A stretch of 64,000 nucleotides of DNA, from the NCBI RefSeq assembly GCF_026651855.1, contig NZ_CP093280.1, forward strand, positions 5,248,001 through 5,312,000, given 5' to 3'. The notes under the pieces were generated by a model. That model was not told where the DNA came from. It did no database searches and saw only the letters and a list, made by a program, of their open reading frames with translations. Origin of the DNA: Pseudomonas silvicola (lineage in GTDB: Bacteria > Pseudomonadota > Gammaproteobacteria > Pseudomonadales > Pseudomonadaceae). The translations under genes were made by a program, and so were the position numbers. Within the stretch, counting starts at the first letter, position 1, and every line of letters begins with the position of its first letter. Of this stretch, positions 24,779-33,451 are shown piece by piece.

Positions 24779-26076
24779 TTTGAATTCTCTGGCAAGGTGG
24801 CAAGCGGTACCGCGCAGGCGCGGTCAGGGGAAGCAAGGTAAGCGTCGAAGCGCTGGCGATCGAAAAGCTTTTCCCAGCGGCAGATGACGAACACCGCAAC
24901 GCTGTTACCGATCACGTTGGTGGTCGACGTGGCGATGGCCAGCACCCGGTCGATGCCGAACAGCAGCCCTACCGCGCCCATGGGCAGCACGCGCACCGTC
25001 TGCAGGGTGGCGGCCAGCTTGATGACCGCCCCGCCAGCCGAGCCGGCCCCCCCCTTGGAGGTCAGCAGCATGACGCCCAGCAGGCTCAGTTGCTGCCCCA
25101 GCGACAGCGAGGTGTCCGTGGCCTGGGCCAGGAACCCCAGGCCGCAGGCCATGTACAGACAGGCGCCATCGATGTTGAAGCTGTAGCCGGCCGGCAGCAC
25201 GAAGCCCACCACCGCCTCGTCGCAGCCGGCGTGCTTGAGCTTGTCCACCAGGCGGGGAAACGCTGCTTCGCTGGACGCGGTGCCCATGGCGATGATGGCT
25301 TCATCCTTGATCACCCGCAGAATCTTGAGCAGCGAGAAGCCAGCCAGCGCCGCCACGCTGCCCAGGATCAGGAAAATGAAAATCAGCACACTGGCGTAAT
25401 AGGTGAGGATATAGCGCAGCAGGTACAACAGCGTCGAATGCCCGTAGCTGCCCACCGCCGCGGCCATGGCGCCGAACGCCCCCAGGGGTGACAGGCGCAT
25501 GATATAACCCAGCAGTTTGAAAATGACGGTCTGGCCTTCATTGAGCAAGCGCATGCCCACCCAGTCGGGCTTGGCGCACTGGGCCAGGGCCACGCCCACC
25601 AGCAGCGAGACAAACAGCACCGGCAGGATGTCACCGTCGACGAAGGCGCTGCCCAGCGTGCGCGGAATGATCGACAGCATGAAGTGGCTCAGGCTGAAGC
25701 TGTCGGCGGCCAGCGCAGCGCTCTGTCCTGCGGCGTCCCCCGTCAGGGTATCGGCCATGTGCAGGTGCAGCCCGTCACCGGGGCGTACCAGCGACACCAC
25801 CACGAAGCCGGTGAGCATGGCCAGGGTGCTGACCACCTCGAAATACACCAGGGTCTTGATACCGATGCGCCCCAGCCGACGAAAGTCGCCGATGTGGGCG
25901 ATGCCATGGACCACGGTGAAGAAGATGATCGGCCCCAGCAGCATCTTCAACAGGGCGATGAAGGCGGTGCCAAGGGGTTTCATCTGCACGGCGACGTCTG
26001 GCGCCAGCAGCCCCAGGGTTATGGCCAGGGCCATCGCGATCAGCACCTGGATGTACAGCTTGCCGAACCATTTCAT
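24775..26076 (-). CDS. Dicarboxylate/amino-acid:cation symporter (DctA/GltP family)
   Basis: This 433-residue inner-membrane protein of the DAACS family has all four signature regions. ASSEAAFPRL replaces the serine-rich ASSS..LP hairpin, GYSFNIDGACLY fits YSFNLDGT, SKGGAGSAGGA fits KGxAGVxGS, and GIDRVLAIATSTTNVIGN is the Na/substrate site. The small differences from DctA (no threonine in SFNIDGAC, T in TSTTNV instead of R) suggest a substrate other than plain C4-dicarboxylates. Translation is coupled to the truncated dehydrogenase gene, so its transcript now reads into the repeat array. Confidence 0.9.
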   Translation of the reverse strand: MKWFGKLYIQVLIAMALAITLGLLAPDVAVQMKPLGTAFIALLKMLLGPIIFFTVVHGIAHIGDFRRLGRIGIKTLVYFEVVSTLAMLTGFVVVSLVRPGDGLHLHMADTLTGDAAGQSAALAADSFSLSHFMLSIIPRTLGSAFVDGDILPVLFVSLLVGVALAQCAKPDWVGMRLLNEGQTVIFKLLGYIMRLSPLGAFGAMAAAVGSYGHSTLLYLLRYILTYYASVLIFIFLILGSVAALAGFSLLKILRVIKDEAIIAMGTASSEAAFPRLVDKLKHAGCDEAVVGFVLPAGYSFNIDGACLYMACGLGFLAQATDTSLSLGQQLSLLGVMLLTSKGGAGSAGGAVIKLAATLQTVRVLPMGAVGLLFGIDRVLAIATSTTNVIGNSVAVFVICRWEKLFDRQRFDAYLASPDRACAVPLATLPENSK

Positions 26077-26186
26077 GGCGGCTCCTCGTTGTTGTTTTTA
26101 TTGCGTTCAAGGGTCGCATGGGTGGGCGGAGGGGAAAAATGCATTCGTTTGTGGGGGCCATGCCTTTTGTTTATGGAAAAGCAGTG

Positions 26187-26216
26187 CTGGACGTCTTTAT
26201 ATTATGATCATAATAT
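26187..26216 (+). promoter_or_regulatory. Promoter with perfect ATATTATGA-TCATAATAT operator upstream of the EmrA-type gene
   Basis: CTGGAC (26187-26192), 16 bases and CATAAT (26209-26214) make a sigma-70-type promoter. The 18-base perfect palindrome at 26199-26216 covers its -10 element, the classic position for a repressor such as a MarR or TetR protein. The same arrangement recurs before the EmrB-type gene at 35004. Confidence 0.7.
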
Positions 26217-26248
26217 CAAGCTCATCAGCCCCTCCATGGACCCTCGCC

Positions 26249-27361
26249 ATGACCAGCCTTGCCACCGCCGACACACCTGTCACCCCTGCCCCGAGCACGG
26301 CCCGCAAACGCCTGCTGTTAACCGTGGGTACCCTGCTCGCCCTGGCGCTGCTGGCCTGGTATGGCAGCCACTGGTGGTTGACCGGCCGCTTTGTGCAAAG
26401 CACTGACGATGCCTACATCGGCGCCGACACCACGGTGGTGGGCCCCAAGGTCTCGGGTTACATTGCCCAGGTGGCGGTCACCGACAACCAGCGGGTCAAG
26501 GCCGGCGACCTGCTGGTGAAGATCGATGACCGTGACTACCGCGCCGCCCTGGCCAAGGCCCAGGGTGCGGTGGCCGCGCAACAGGCGCTGCTGGCCAACC
26601 TCGACGCCACCGAACGCTTGCAGCAAGCGGTGATCGACCAGGCCAATGCCGGCATCACCGTGGCCGCCGCCGAACAGGTGCGCTCGCGCAACGACAATCT
26701 GCGCTATCAAACGCTGTCCAAAACCTCGGCGGTTTCCCTGCAGGATGCCCAGCAGGTGGACGCCACCTTCAAGACCGCCCAGGCCAACAGCGCCCGCGCC
26801 CAGGCGCAACTGCTGGCCGCCCAGCGCCAGGTGCAAGTCATCGACACCCAGAAACAGCAGGCGCGCGCGGCCCTGCAACAAGCTGACGCCGATCTGGACA
26901 TGGCCCGCCTCAATCTCGGCTACACCGAACTGCGCGCCCCCGTGGACGGCGTGGTGGGCAACCGTAGGGCGCGCGTTGGCGCCTACGCCGCGGCCGGCAC
27001 CCAGTTGCTCGCCGTGGTGCCCGCCAACGGCCTGTGGGTTGACGCCAACTTCAAGGAAGACCAGTTGGCGGCCATGCAGGCCGGCCAACGCGTGGAGGTG
27101 CGCGCCGACATACTGCCCGGCAAGGTCTTCCACGGCCACCTGGACAGCCTGGCGCCGGCCACCGGCGCACAATTCAGCGTGCTGCCGCCGGAGAACGCCA
27201 CGGGCAACTTCACCAAGATCGTTCAGCGGGTGCCGGTGCGGATTCTGCTGGACCCGGTGGATGGACAGTTGGGGCAACTGCGGCCGGGGTTGTCGGTGAC
27301 GGCCGAGGTGGATACGCGGGAGGGGGTGGACGTTCATCAGGGACAGGCCAGTGCCCAGTGA
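26249..27361 (+). CDS. HlyD/EmrA-type membrane-fusion protein of a multidrug efflux pump
   Basis: This 370-residue periplasmic adaptor is anchored by one helix (about 20-40, RLLLTVGTLLALALLAWYGSHWWL). It is followed by FVQSTDDAYIGADTTVVGPKVSGYIAQVAVTDNQRVKAGDLLVKIDDRDY, the first biotinyl-lipoyl half, and a long coiled coil of Ala/Gln-rich heptads (about 100-225). The second lipoyl half (LGYTELRAPVDGVVGNRRARVGAY) and a beta-barrel domain complete it. It links an inner-membrane pump to an outer-membrane channel. The start at 26249 was chosen for the anchor; the open frame runs far upstream through the antisense of the symporter. The matching EmrB-type pump lies at 35066, not next to it. Confidence 0.9.
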   Translation: MTSLATADTPVTPAPSTARKRLLLTVGTLLALALLAWYGSHWWLTGRFVQSTDDAYIGADTTVVGPKVSGYIAQVAVTDNQRVKAGDLLVKIDDRDYRAALAKAQGAVAAQQALLANLDATERLQQAVIDQANAGITVAAAEQVRSRNDNLRYQTLSKTSAVSLQDAQQVDATFKTAQANSARAQAQLLAAQRQVQVIDTQKQQARAALQQADADLDMARLNLGYTELRAPVDGVVGNRRARVGAYAAAGTQLLAVVPANGLWVDANFKEDQLAAMQAGQRVEVRADILPGKVFHGHLDSLAPATGAQFSVLPPENATGNFTKIVQRVPVRILLDPVDGQLGQLRPGLSVTAEVDTREGVDVHQGQASAQ

Positions 27362-27397
27362 GCCGGGGCACGCTCGAAGGGCACAGGACTGCGTCAT

Positions 27398-30300
27398 CTA
27401 CCCGTCAGGGAAAGCCTCCCAATCCCAATTGTCGGGTAAAAATCGATAGGGCGTCGCACGCTTCAATGTGGGTGGCCGGCGGCCGTGCTGTTTGGCGTGA
27501 GCGGCCGCCGCGTGCACTTTTGGGCCGGACCGAGTGATATTGTTGGAGAACACCTCCCCATTGGGAAGTTGAAACCGTTGCCCCTTGGGCATTTCCATCG
27601 ACCTGACGCCAGGAGCGCCTATTACATCGAGGTAGGCGATCACGGGCCGCTCCAAATAGTTCGCAACCGCTTTGGCTGGGCTGTTTGCGCCACCGTTGGC
27701 GCCAAAACAGGCGATGAGCGTTAAAGGCTCGTGAGGGCCAGGAGCAGGAACAACCTGGGAAATTTCTGTTGCAATTTCCGCTGCCACCGCTTCAGCCGTC
27801 ACCCTGACTCCGGCTTGATTCATCAGCGTATGATCTGGCAAGCCATGCGTCCTGTAGGCCAACCCGGAGCCATACATCTTCGACGTGAAGTAGATTCCCT
27901 GCTCCTGGTTGAAGACCTTGCCCATGTCGCGGGGCAAGTCGACTAGATCATCAACGGCTGCCATGGCCGACGACGCCAGTTTACTCCCCGCTTTCTCAAG
28001 CCCCAACGACGCTATCCCCGTCCCCAGCGCCACCCACCCCAGTATCTCTCCGTCTTTGCTGTCCACCTTTGCAGCATCCATGGAAAGGCTGGCAATACCC
28101 ACCCACATGGAAATGACGCCCAGCCCGGCCGCCACGGTGGTCGCGGCCGCCGCCAGGGTCAGCGATACCCCGCCAGCCACTATGGCCCCCATCAGCACAA
28201 CCGCCGCTCCCACCGTCAGCACCGTGCCCATGATCCCCAGAGCCGTGCCCACCCCCGCCACCAGCCATTTCCACCAGGCGGTGCCGTGGGGATCGACACG
28301 GTTGACAGGGTCACCTGAACAATAGGCATATGCGTTGAGCCCGCCCTTGTCGAACGGGCTGAACACATCGGGGCTATGGAAGCGCATCAATACCGGGTTA
28401 TACGCGCGGTATCCGCCCAGCAGGTACCAGCCGATACCCTGCTCACGCCGCTGGCCGGCAAACCCGATCAACGCCGGGCCGCTTTCAACCGCTTGTGCCC
28501 CATAGGCGTTGTAGGTACTGCGGAGCAGGGCATCGGTCACTTGGCTGTGCACCGACCCCTGGCTGTCGCTGCCCAGCACAGTGACCTGCCGCACCGCATT
28601 GGCCAACCGGCTTTGCGCAACCGCGTGGCCCTGCGCATGGGTATATCGAATCTCCCCCCCAGTCCCGACATGACACTCATTGCTCAGCACATTGTTGTGA
28701 TAATAGCGATACGCTGTGCTTCCCCCTTCATCCACCGCCGCCAGATGCCGGGCAGCGTCATACCTGTAACAGCGCGGGCCACCGGGCATTCCCACCGAAG
28801 CCAGGCGACCTTGGGCGTCATAGGTCAATGACCGGCCCTGCTCGTCATGCTCCAGGTTGCCATCGAGATCGTAGCTCAAGTCCACGGGCAGGTAGCCACT
28901 GGCGGTCAAGCTGTGGCGTATCGACGCCAGTTGCGTCGGGTCAGCAGAACTGAACCCGAATGTGGTGCGGTTTAACCGCCCGTCGACCAGCTGGGTTTCC
29001 AGTCCTGTGACGTTGTCCACTGCATCAAAGGTAAAATCCTGTTGAGCAAAGCGGTTACCCTGCGCGTCGCTGGGGCCTTCGCTGCCACTGCTCGCGTGGC
29101 GGACCATGCGCCCGCGTACGTCGTACGCAAACGTATCCCGGCGCACCAGGGTGCCCTGCAGCGTGTACGACCGCTCGCGCAGCTTGCTGGAGAGCGTATA
29201 GGCCTGCTGGATGACTTCAGTGATCGTCCCTGCCTCGGCGGCTTGGCTGACAAGCGTGCGGCAGACCTCTCGACCGACATTGTCGAACTCAAGGGCCTGG
29301 CTCAAGGAGCGCCAGGGAGCCTGCGTGGTCTGGGTATGAACGCCCGCCACCCGTCCATACTCGTCGTAGGCATAGGCGACGGTCACGTCAGCGCCCTGCC
29401 GGCTAGCCAGCCTCCCGAACCTGTCATACCGAAGCGTGACCTGCTCGCCATCAATCCCGCACTGGCCCACTTGACGCCCTGCAGCACTGTAGTGATAGCA
29501 GCGGCTACACGACACTTGATCGCGAAGAAACGTTTCGCTGTCCACCTGGCCCCATTGATCGTATACGGTAGTGTCGGTGCCCGATTCATTCGTAGCAGAC
29601 ACCCGCTCACCCAACAGCGGATGGTAGTCATAAACCAGGGTTTCGCTCGAGCCTGCTGCGTGGCGTGCAACGAATGACGTGAGCGCCTGGTCAAGTGCCG
29701 GTTCGTAGGTACACCCACTGACTCTGCCGCCAGGCGAAATAATGCGTTGGGGCTGAGTGTACCCCTGAGCGTACTCATAGCGGGTCTCACGCCCGCCCAC
29801 CGTGCGCGAAACCGGACGGCCAAGGCCGTCGAATGCTTGAGTACCCAGCACCCGCGCCCCCGCGCCAAGGGTTGAATGCTCGATGCTGATTTCAGTGGGC
29901 ATGTCACCCGGACCATGGCGAGCATAGGTATGGCAGACCACCGCGCCGTCACCCAGCTCACTGGAAACCTGACGATCAAATCCATCGTAGGCCCACTGGG
30001 TGATGTTGCCTTCTGCATCCTGGCGTAGCACCCGGCGCCCTACCCCGTCGTACTCATTGCGCTCGACCACGACTGCCTGGTTCCCATGCTGTTGGGTGAT
30101 ACACAGTGGACGCCCCATCAGGTCCATTTCGGTGGTGGTGCGCTCACTTACGCTACCGCCTGCCTCCAACCACGTCTCGGTTACACGTGTGATAGGGTCA
30201 TGGTCACTGCATTCCACCACACCATCCGGGCGATAGGTTCTGGCCAGTTGCCCCCAATGGTCGTAGCCATAGCGGGTTTCCAGCCGCAGGTCCCGAAGCT

Positions 30301-32380
30301 GGCCGTCTACCTGCGGCACTTGGGGCTCATGCTCCACGCTGCTCACCAACTGGCCCAACCCATTGTAAGTACCCTCCCAAGCCTGGTAGAGCCCCCCTTG
30401 CCGACTGGTTTCCTGACGCTGGATTTCGCGCCCCAGGCCATCGAACGACAGGATGGAAACAACGCCGGTAGGCCCTATCGTTGTCCGCTTGCTACCGTCC
30501 CGAGAGACCTCGTGGAGGTACGACCGTGAAGCCTCGAAACGCGTACCGGGTGCGCGGGTTACGGTCACACGCCGGCCTAGACTGTCATAGTCGAATACCT
30601 GGGTACTACCGGCCTCGGAACTTACCAGCACCCGCTGGCTGGTGACCAGCGAGCGTGCCTCGCTGCTCGATAGCGTCGATCCGTCAAAACCGATGATCGT
30701 CGTCGTGGTGTACAGAGTGGGCACAGGCCTGAGCAACAAAGGCTGGTGACGCGCACTGACCAACGAGTAGTGATACGCGGTACGGGTAGTCATCCCATTA
30801 CAGATCGCGTCGTACCACGCCATTCGCCCATGATGCTCGCCCCCGATGACGAACTGTTCCTTGCGCGAGTCAATGGCTCGCTCCACTCCATCGAGGACTT
30901 CAGTGCGCCAGGTTTCGCGCGGCACCACGTGGTCAAAGTCGCCATCAGTGGCGGGCAGCACCGTGAAAGAGTACCGCGTGACGCGAATAGGCCCTTGGGT
31001 GCCGGCGGCAGGAGAGGACCGGCTGCTTTCGAGGAAGCGAACGAACCCCAGCGGATCCGCAGGGCATGCGTCGCTCTTGCCGTGCACCGGAAAATACTGG
31101 TGTTCATCAACCCGCCCCGTCGAATCACAGGCCCAGATCAGGTTGCCTGAATCATCATAGCGGTACTGCTCGATCTGCTCGCGGACCAACGTCTCTGCTC
31201 CGGCAGTCCAATAGCGGGTGGCGATGCGCTCAGGTAGCTGAAAATAGGCGGGCTGCTGGGCGAAGGGCAAGTTGGGACGGTCGTGGTACTGGGTCAACGT
31301 CTCGCGCACATGGCCGTTCTCGACCACCCTTTCATGAGTCTGCAGGTGGAAACGGTTGTATTCGCGAAATATCGTTCGTACCGGTCTGTTTTCCAGGTAC
31401 TGAATTTCGTTGCAGCTGTAGCGGTAGTCTTCGAGAACGCGATAGAGGTTGTCCTCATGGGGCGACCATCGCTGCACTGCGCCATAACCCAGGGCATTGT
31501 TCAGGCTATAGGTGAAATAGGACTCGCTGGCCGGCTGCCCTGCGCCAGGCACCTGGAAATACTCCTGGACCGCGGGCAGGTGGGCCATTGGCGCCCCTGT
31601 CGGCAGAGCCAGCAGGTCCTCGCCATGACGCACCCATTGAATGCCTCCCATCGGCCAGGTAAAAGACTGCAATAGCAGGAGGCCGCTACGATGGTTCAGG
31701 TAGCCGAAGCTGAAAGCGGTATCGTCAGGTAGCCGCACTTCGCGCAGTTGCCCTTCGTGAACCATGAATATCAGGGTTATGGCCGCGCGCGTGTCATCTT
31801 CCGGGAACAACCTTACCGATGCACCACCGTCGGAGTAGGTGATGTGCAACAGCACTCTCCCGCTGTCATCGATCATCCGTTCAAGGCGCGGCTCGCCACC
31901 TGCCGCATACTCCAGGCGGACCCTGTGGCCTTCAGGAGAGCGCAAGGCCACCGTGCGATAGATTTCGGTGGCGCCGCTGGCAAGGTACTCGACCAGTCCG
32001 GTCTTGTGCAGGATCTTCAACTGGCCCGCACCTTCGGTCAGTAGTCTGAACGAAGGCAACTTGCAATCGATTAACTCGAACTCCTCTCCGGCACCCGGCA
32101 CGGTTATGTATGATTCACCGGTGGACAATGACAGCCTGCGCGTACGGCTATGCCATTGGCTGAGTCCCAACTGCCAGCCATTGCCGAAGCCCTGAGAGGC
32201 GGGCAGTAAGGCATTGAAACCTAGTGCCAAAGCGGGAGAAGGCCCCTTCAGCGCGTTCGCCGCCCCCACCGGCAGATTGATGGCCGCGCCAAACTGACCT
32301 GTGCGAGGGTCGACCTGGGCGCTGACGAAATTCAGCGCATTGGAGTGAAGCTCTTCCGCACCCTGTGCAATGCCTTTCAT
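27398..32380 (-). CDS. RHS/YD-repeat protein, TcC (insecticidal toxin complex C)-like, with variable C-terminal toxin domain
   Basis: This 1660-residue protein opens with the TcC-type N-terminus (NALNFVSAQVDPRTGQFGAAINLPVG). Dozens of YD/RHS repeats (YDDSGNLIW, YDSLGRRVTV, YDGVGRRVLRQD, YDRFGRLASRQ and others) form the expected hollow shell. The RHS core end is near 1330-1366 (GWYLLGGYRAYNPVLMRFHSPDVFSPFDKGGLNAYAYCSGDPVNRVDPHG), where autoproteolysis usually separates the toxin. The last 294 residues begin with a long hydrophobic segment and end in a domain with a possible His-Cys pair (H1512, C1558). GGAG lies six bases before the ATG. It is the third gene of a leftward operon. No immunity gene follows; the next gene is convergent. 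Confidence 0.9.
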   Translation of the reverse strand: MKGIAQGAEELHSNALNFVSAQVDPRTGQFGAAINLPVGAANALKGPSPALALGFNALLPASQGFGNGWQLGLSQWHSRTRRLSLSTGESYITVPGAGEEFELIDCKLPSFRLLTEGAGQLKILHKTGLVEYLASGATEIYRTVALRSPEGHRVRLEYAAGGEPRLERMIDDSGRVLLHITYSDGGASVRLFPEDDTRAAITLIFMVHEGQLREVRLPDDTAFSFGYLNHRSGLLLLQSFTWPMGGIQWVRHGEDLLALPTGAPMAHLPAVQEYFQVPGAGQPASESYFTYSLNNALGYGAVQRWSPHEDNLYRVLEDYRYSCNEIQYLENRPVRTIFREYNRFHLQTHERVVENGHVRETLTQYHDRPNLPFAQQPAYFQLPERIATRYWTAGAETLVREQIEQYRYDDSGNLIWACDSTGRVDEHQYFPVHGKSDACPADPLGFVRFLESSRSSPAAGTQGPIRVTRYSFTVLPATDGDFDHVVPRETWRTEVLDGVERAIDSRKEQFVIGGEHHGRMAWYDAICNGMTTRTAYHYSLVSARHQPLLLRPVPTLYTTTTIIGFDGSTLSSSEARSLVTSQRVLVSSEAGSTQVFDYDSLGRRVTVTRAPGTRFEASRSYLHEVSRDGSKRTTIGPTGVVSILSFDGLGREIQRQETSRQGGLYQAWEGTYNGLGQLVSSVEHEPQVPQVDGQLRDLRLETRYGYDHWGQLARTYRPDGVVECSDHDPITRVTETWLEAGGSVSERTTTEMDLMGRPLCITQQHGNQAVVVERNEYDGVGRRVLRQDAEGNITQWAYDGFDRQVSSELGDGAVVCHTYARHGPGDMPTEISIEHSTLGAGARVLGTQAFDGLGRPVSRTVGGRETRYEYAQGYTQPQRIISPGGRVSGCTYEPALDQALTSFVARHAAGSSETLVYDYHPLLGERVSATNESGTDTTVYDQWGQVDSETFLRDQVSCSRCYHYSAAGRQVGQCGIDGEQVTLRYDRFGRLASRQGADVTVAYAYDEYGRVAGVHTQTTQAPWRSLSQALEFDNVGREVCRTLVSQAAEAGTITEVIQQAYTLSSKLRERSYTLQGTLVRRDTFAYDVRGRMVRHASSGSEGPSDAQGNRFAQQDFTFDAVDNVTGLETQLVDGRLNRTTFGFSSADPTQLASIRHSLTASGYLPVDLSYDLDGNLEHDEQGRSLTYDAQGRLASVGMPGGPRCYRYDAARHLAAVDEGGSTAYRYYHNNVLSNECHVGTGGEIRYTHAQGHAVAQSRLANAVRQVTVLGSDSQGSVHSQVTDALLRSTYNAYGAQAVESGPALIGFAGQRREQGIGWYLLGGYRAYNPVLMRFHSPDVFSPFDKGGLNAYAYCSGDPVNRVDPHGTAWWKWLVAGVGTALGIMGTVLTVGAAVVLMGAIVAGGVSLTLAAAATTVAAGLGVISMWVGIASLSMDAAKVDSKDGEILGWVALGTGIASLGLEKAGSKLASSAMAAVDDLVDLPRDMGKVFNQEQGIYFTSKMYGSGLAYRTHGLPDHTLMNQAGVRVTAEAVAAEIATEISQVVPAPGPHEPLTLIACFGANGGANSPAKAVANYLERPVIAYLDVIGAPGVRSMEMPKGQRFQLPNGEVFSNNITRSGPKVHAAAAHAKQHGRRPPTLKRATPYRFLPDNWDWEAFPDG

Positions 32381-32396
32381 GACAGCTCCGGACAGG

Positions 32397-33425
32397 TCAA
32401 TCGGTCAGCGTCAATTCCCAGCGCGATGGCGGTGTGTCAGCAAATTGCGCATTGAGATGATGGCTGTTGCCGTTAGCATCAATGATGGTCAGCGCGCAGG
32501 GACCACCTGGTTGGTTTGGCTTGTAGGGAATATCGACGCGTCCTGCCAGGACCAGTATGGCTTTGCCACGTTGCGAGGGCGGTAGCGAAGGGGGTGGCGA
32601 GTTGCCCTGCCCGATGTTTGTGTTCCATTGGAATGCAATGTCCTGCGGCCCGGCAAAACCCGTGTAGGAGGCAAATGACTCACCGGGAAAATCACGAAAC
32701 CACTGGATCATCCCGGCCGGTTCGCTCGTCAGGTTCCGCACCTTGACCACCTCGCCGCCCACTACCAGCGATAGGACAAACATGAAGCTGGCGACAGGAT
32801 CGGAAGGTTCCACGGACGACGAGTCCAGCGTTCCGAATGCCAGTTGTGTCTTGCTCAACCGGAAAGCGTCGGCAAGGTAGTCCGGTGTCTTGACCGGGGT
32901 AATGTTGACTGACGAGGTGAAGGCACGTCGGTCGTTACGCTCACCTTCGGCGTCCCAGAACTTACCGTTGGAAAGGTAGCGAATACCGTTGTCACCGCGC
33001 ACCGACAGAACAAAACGGCTGGGCACACCCGGCACCACCTCTGCGTTTCTAAGCCCTGACAGGTAAAACCTCCAGTATTGGCCACCCGCTCGCGAAGGGC
33101 TGCCACGAACAAATGGTTCGCCTGCGGCGGCCGGAAAAGGATCATATCCTTTAGCAGCCATGGAAACAGACCAGCCCGGACCGGACTGATCCCAGACAAC
33201 GGGTTGTTCGGTTTCGAACGTGAATATCTGCAGCCTTGCTACCTCCTGGGCGGTCAGCTCAACCTCCACAGGGTCCAAGTCTTCGGGCGCGCCAACCACA
33301 GCTTTCAGGTAGACCTGAATCACAACCTGTTGGTTGCCGTTGGCGTATAAAGCCGCGGGCCCCAGAACCTCAAGTTCCAGTGCTGCCAAGCGCCATTGAG
33401 GGTCTGGTGTATGGGGGCTGGTCAT
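32397..33425 (-). CDS. Uncharacterised protein of the RHS/Tc locus, 342 residues
   Basis: There is no signal peptide and no named domain that I recognise. The N-terminal LEVLGPAALYANGNQQVVIQVYLKAV and C-terminal ALTIIDANGNSHHLNAQFAD closely echo the corresponding parts of the next upstream gene product, so the two are distant paralogues with beta-rich sequence throughout. The ATG at 33425 has AGGTG upstream; a GTG three codons earlier is an alternative start. The gene sits 16 bp before the RHS gene and 26 bp after its paralogue. Co-transcription suggests a partner role, such as export, carrier or chaperone for the toxin, but that is inference. Confidence 0.75.
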   Translation of the reverse strand: MTSPHTPDPQWRLAALELEVLGPAALYANGNQQVVIQVYLKAVVGAPEDLDPVEVELTAQEVARLQIFTFETEQPVVWDQSGPGWSVSMAAKGYDPFPAAAGEPFVRGSPSRAGGQYWRFYLSGLRNAEVVPGVPSRFVLSVRGDNGIRYLSNGKFWDAEGERNDRRAFTSSVNITPVKTPDYLADAFRLSKTQLAFGTLDSSSVEPSDPVASFMFVLSLVVGGEVVKVRNLTSEPAGMIQWFRDFPGESFASYTGFAGPQDIAFQWNTNIGQGNSPPPSLPPSQRGKAILVLAGRVDIPYKPNQPGGPCALTIIDANGNSHHLNAQFADTPPSRWELTLTD

Positions 33426-33451
33426 GGTTTTCACCTGCTGGGTTGTAGTGA

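Noticed and set aside
25517..26248. N-terminal extension of the EmrA-type protein by 244 codons
   Set aside because: This part is antisense to the symporter gene and crosses the promoter and operator; the membrane anchor starts just after the ATG at 26249.
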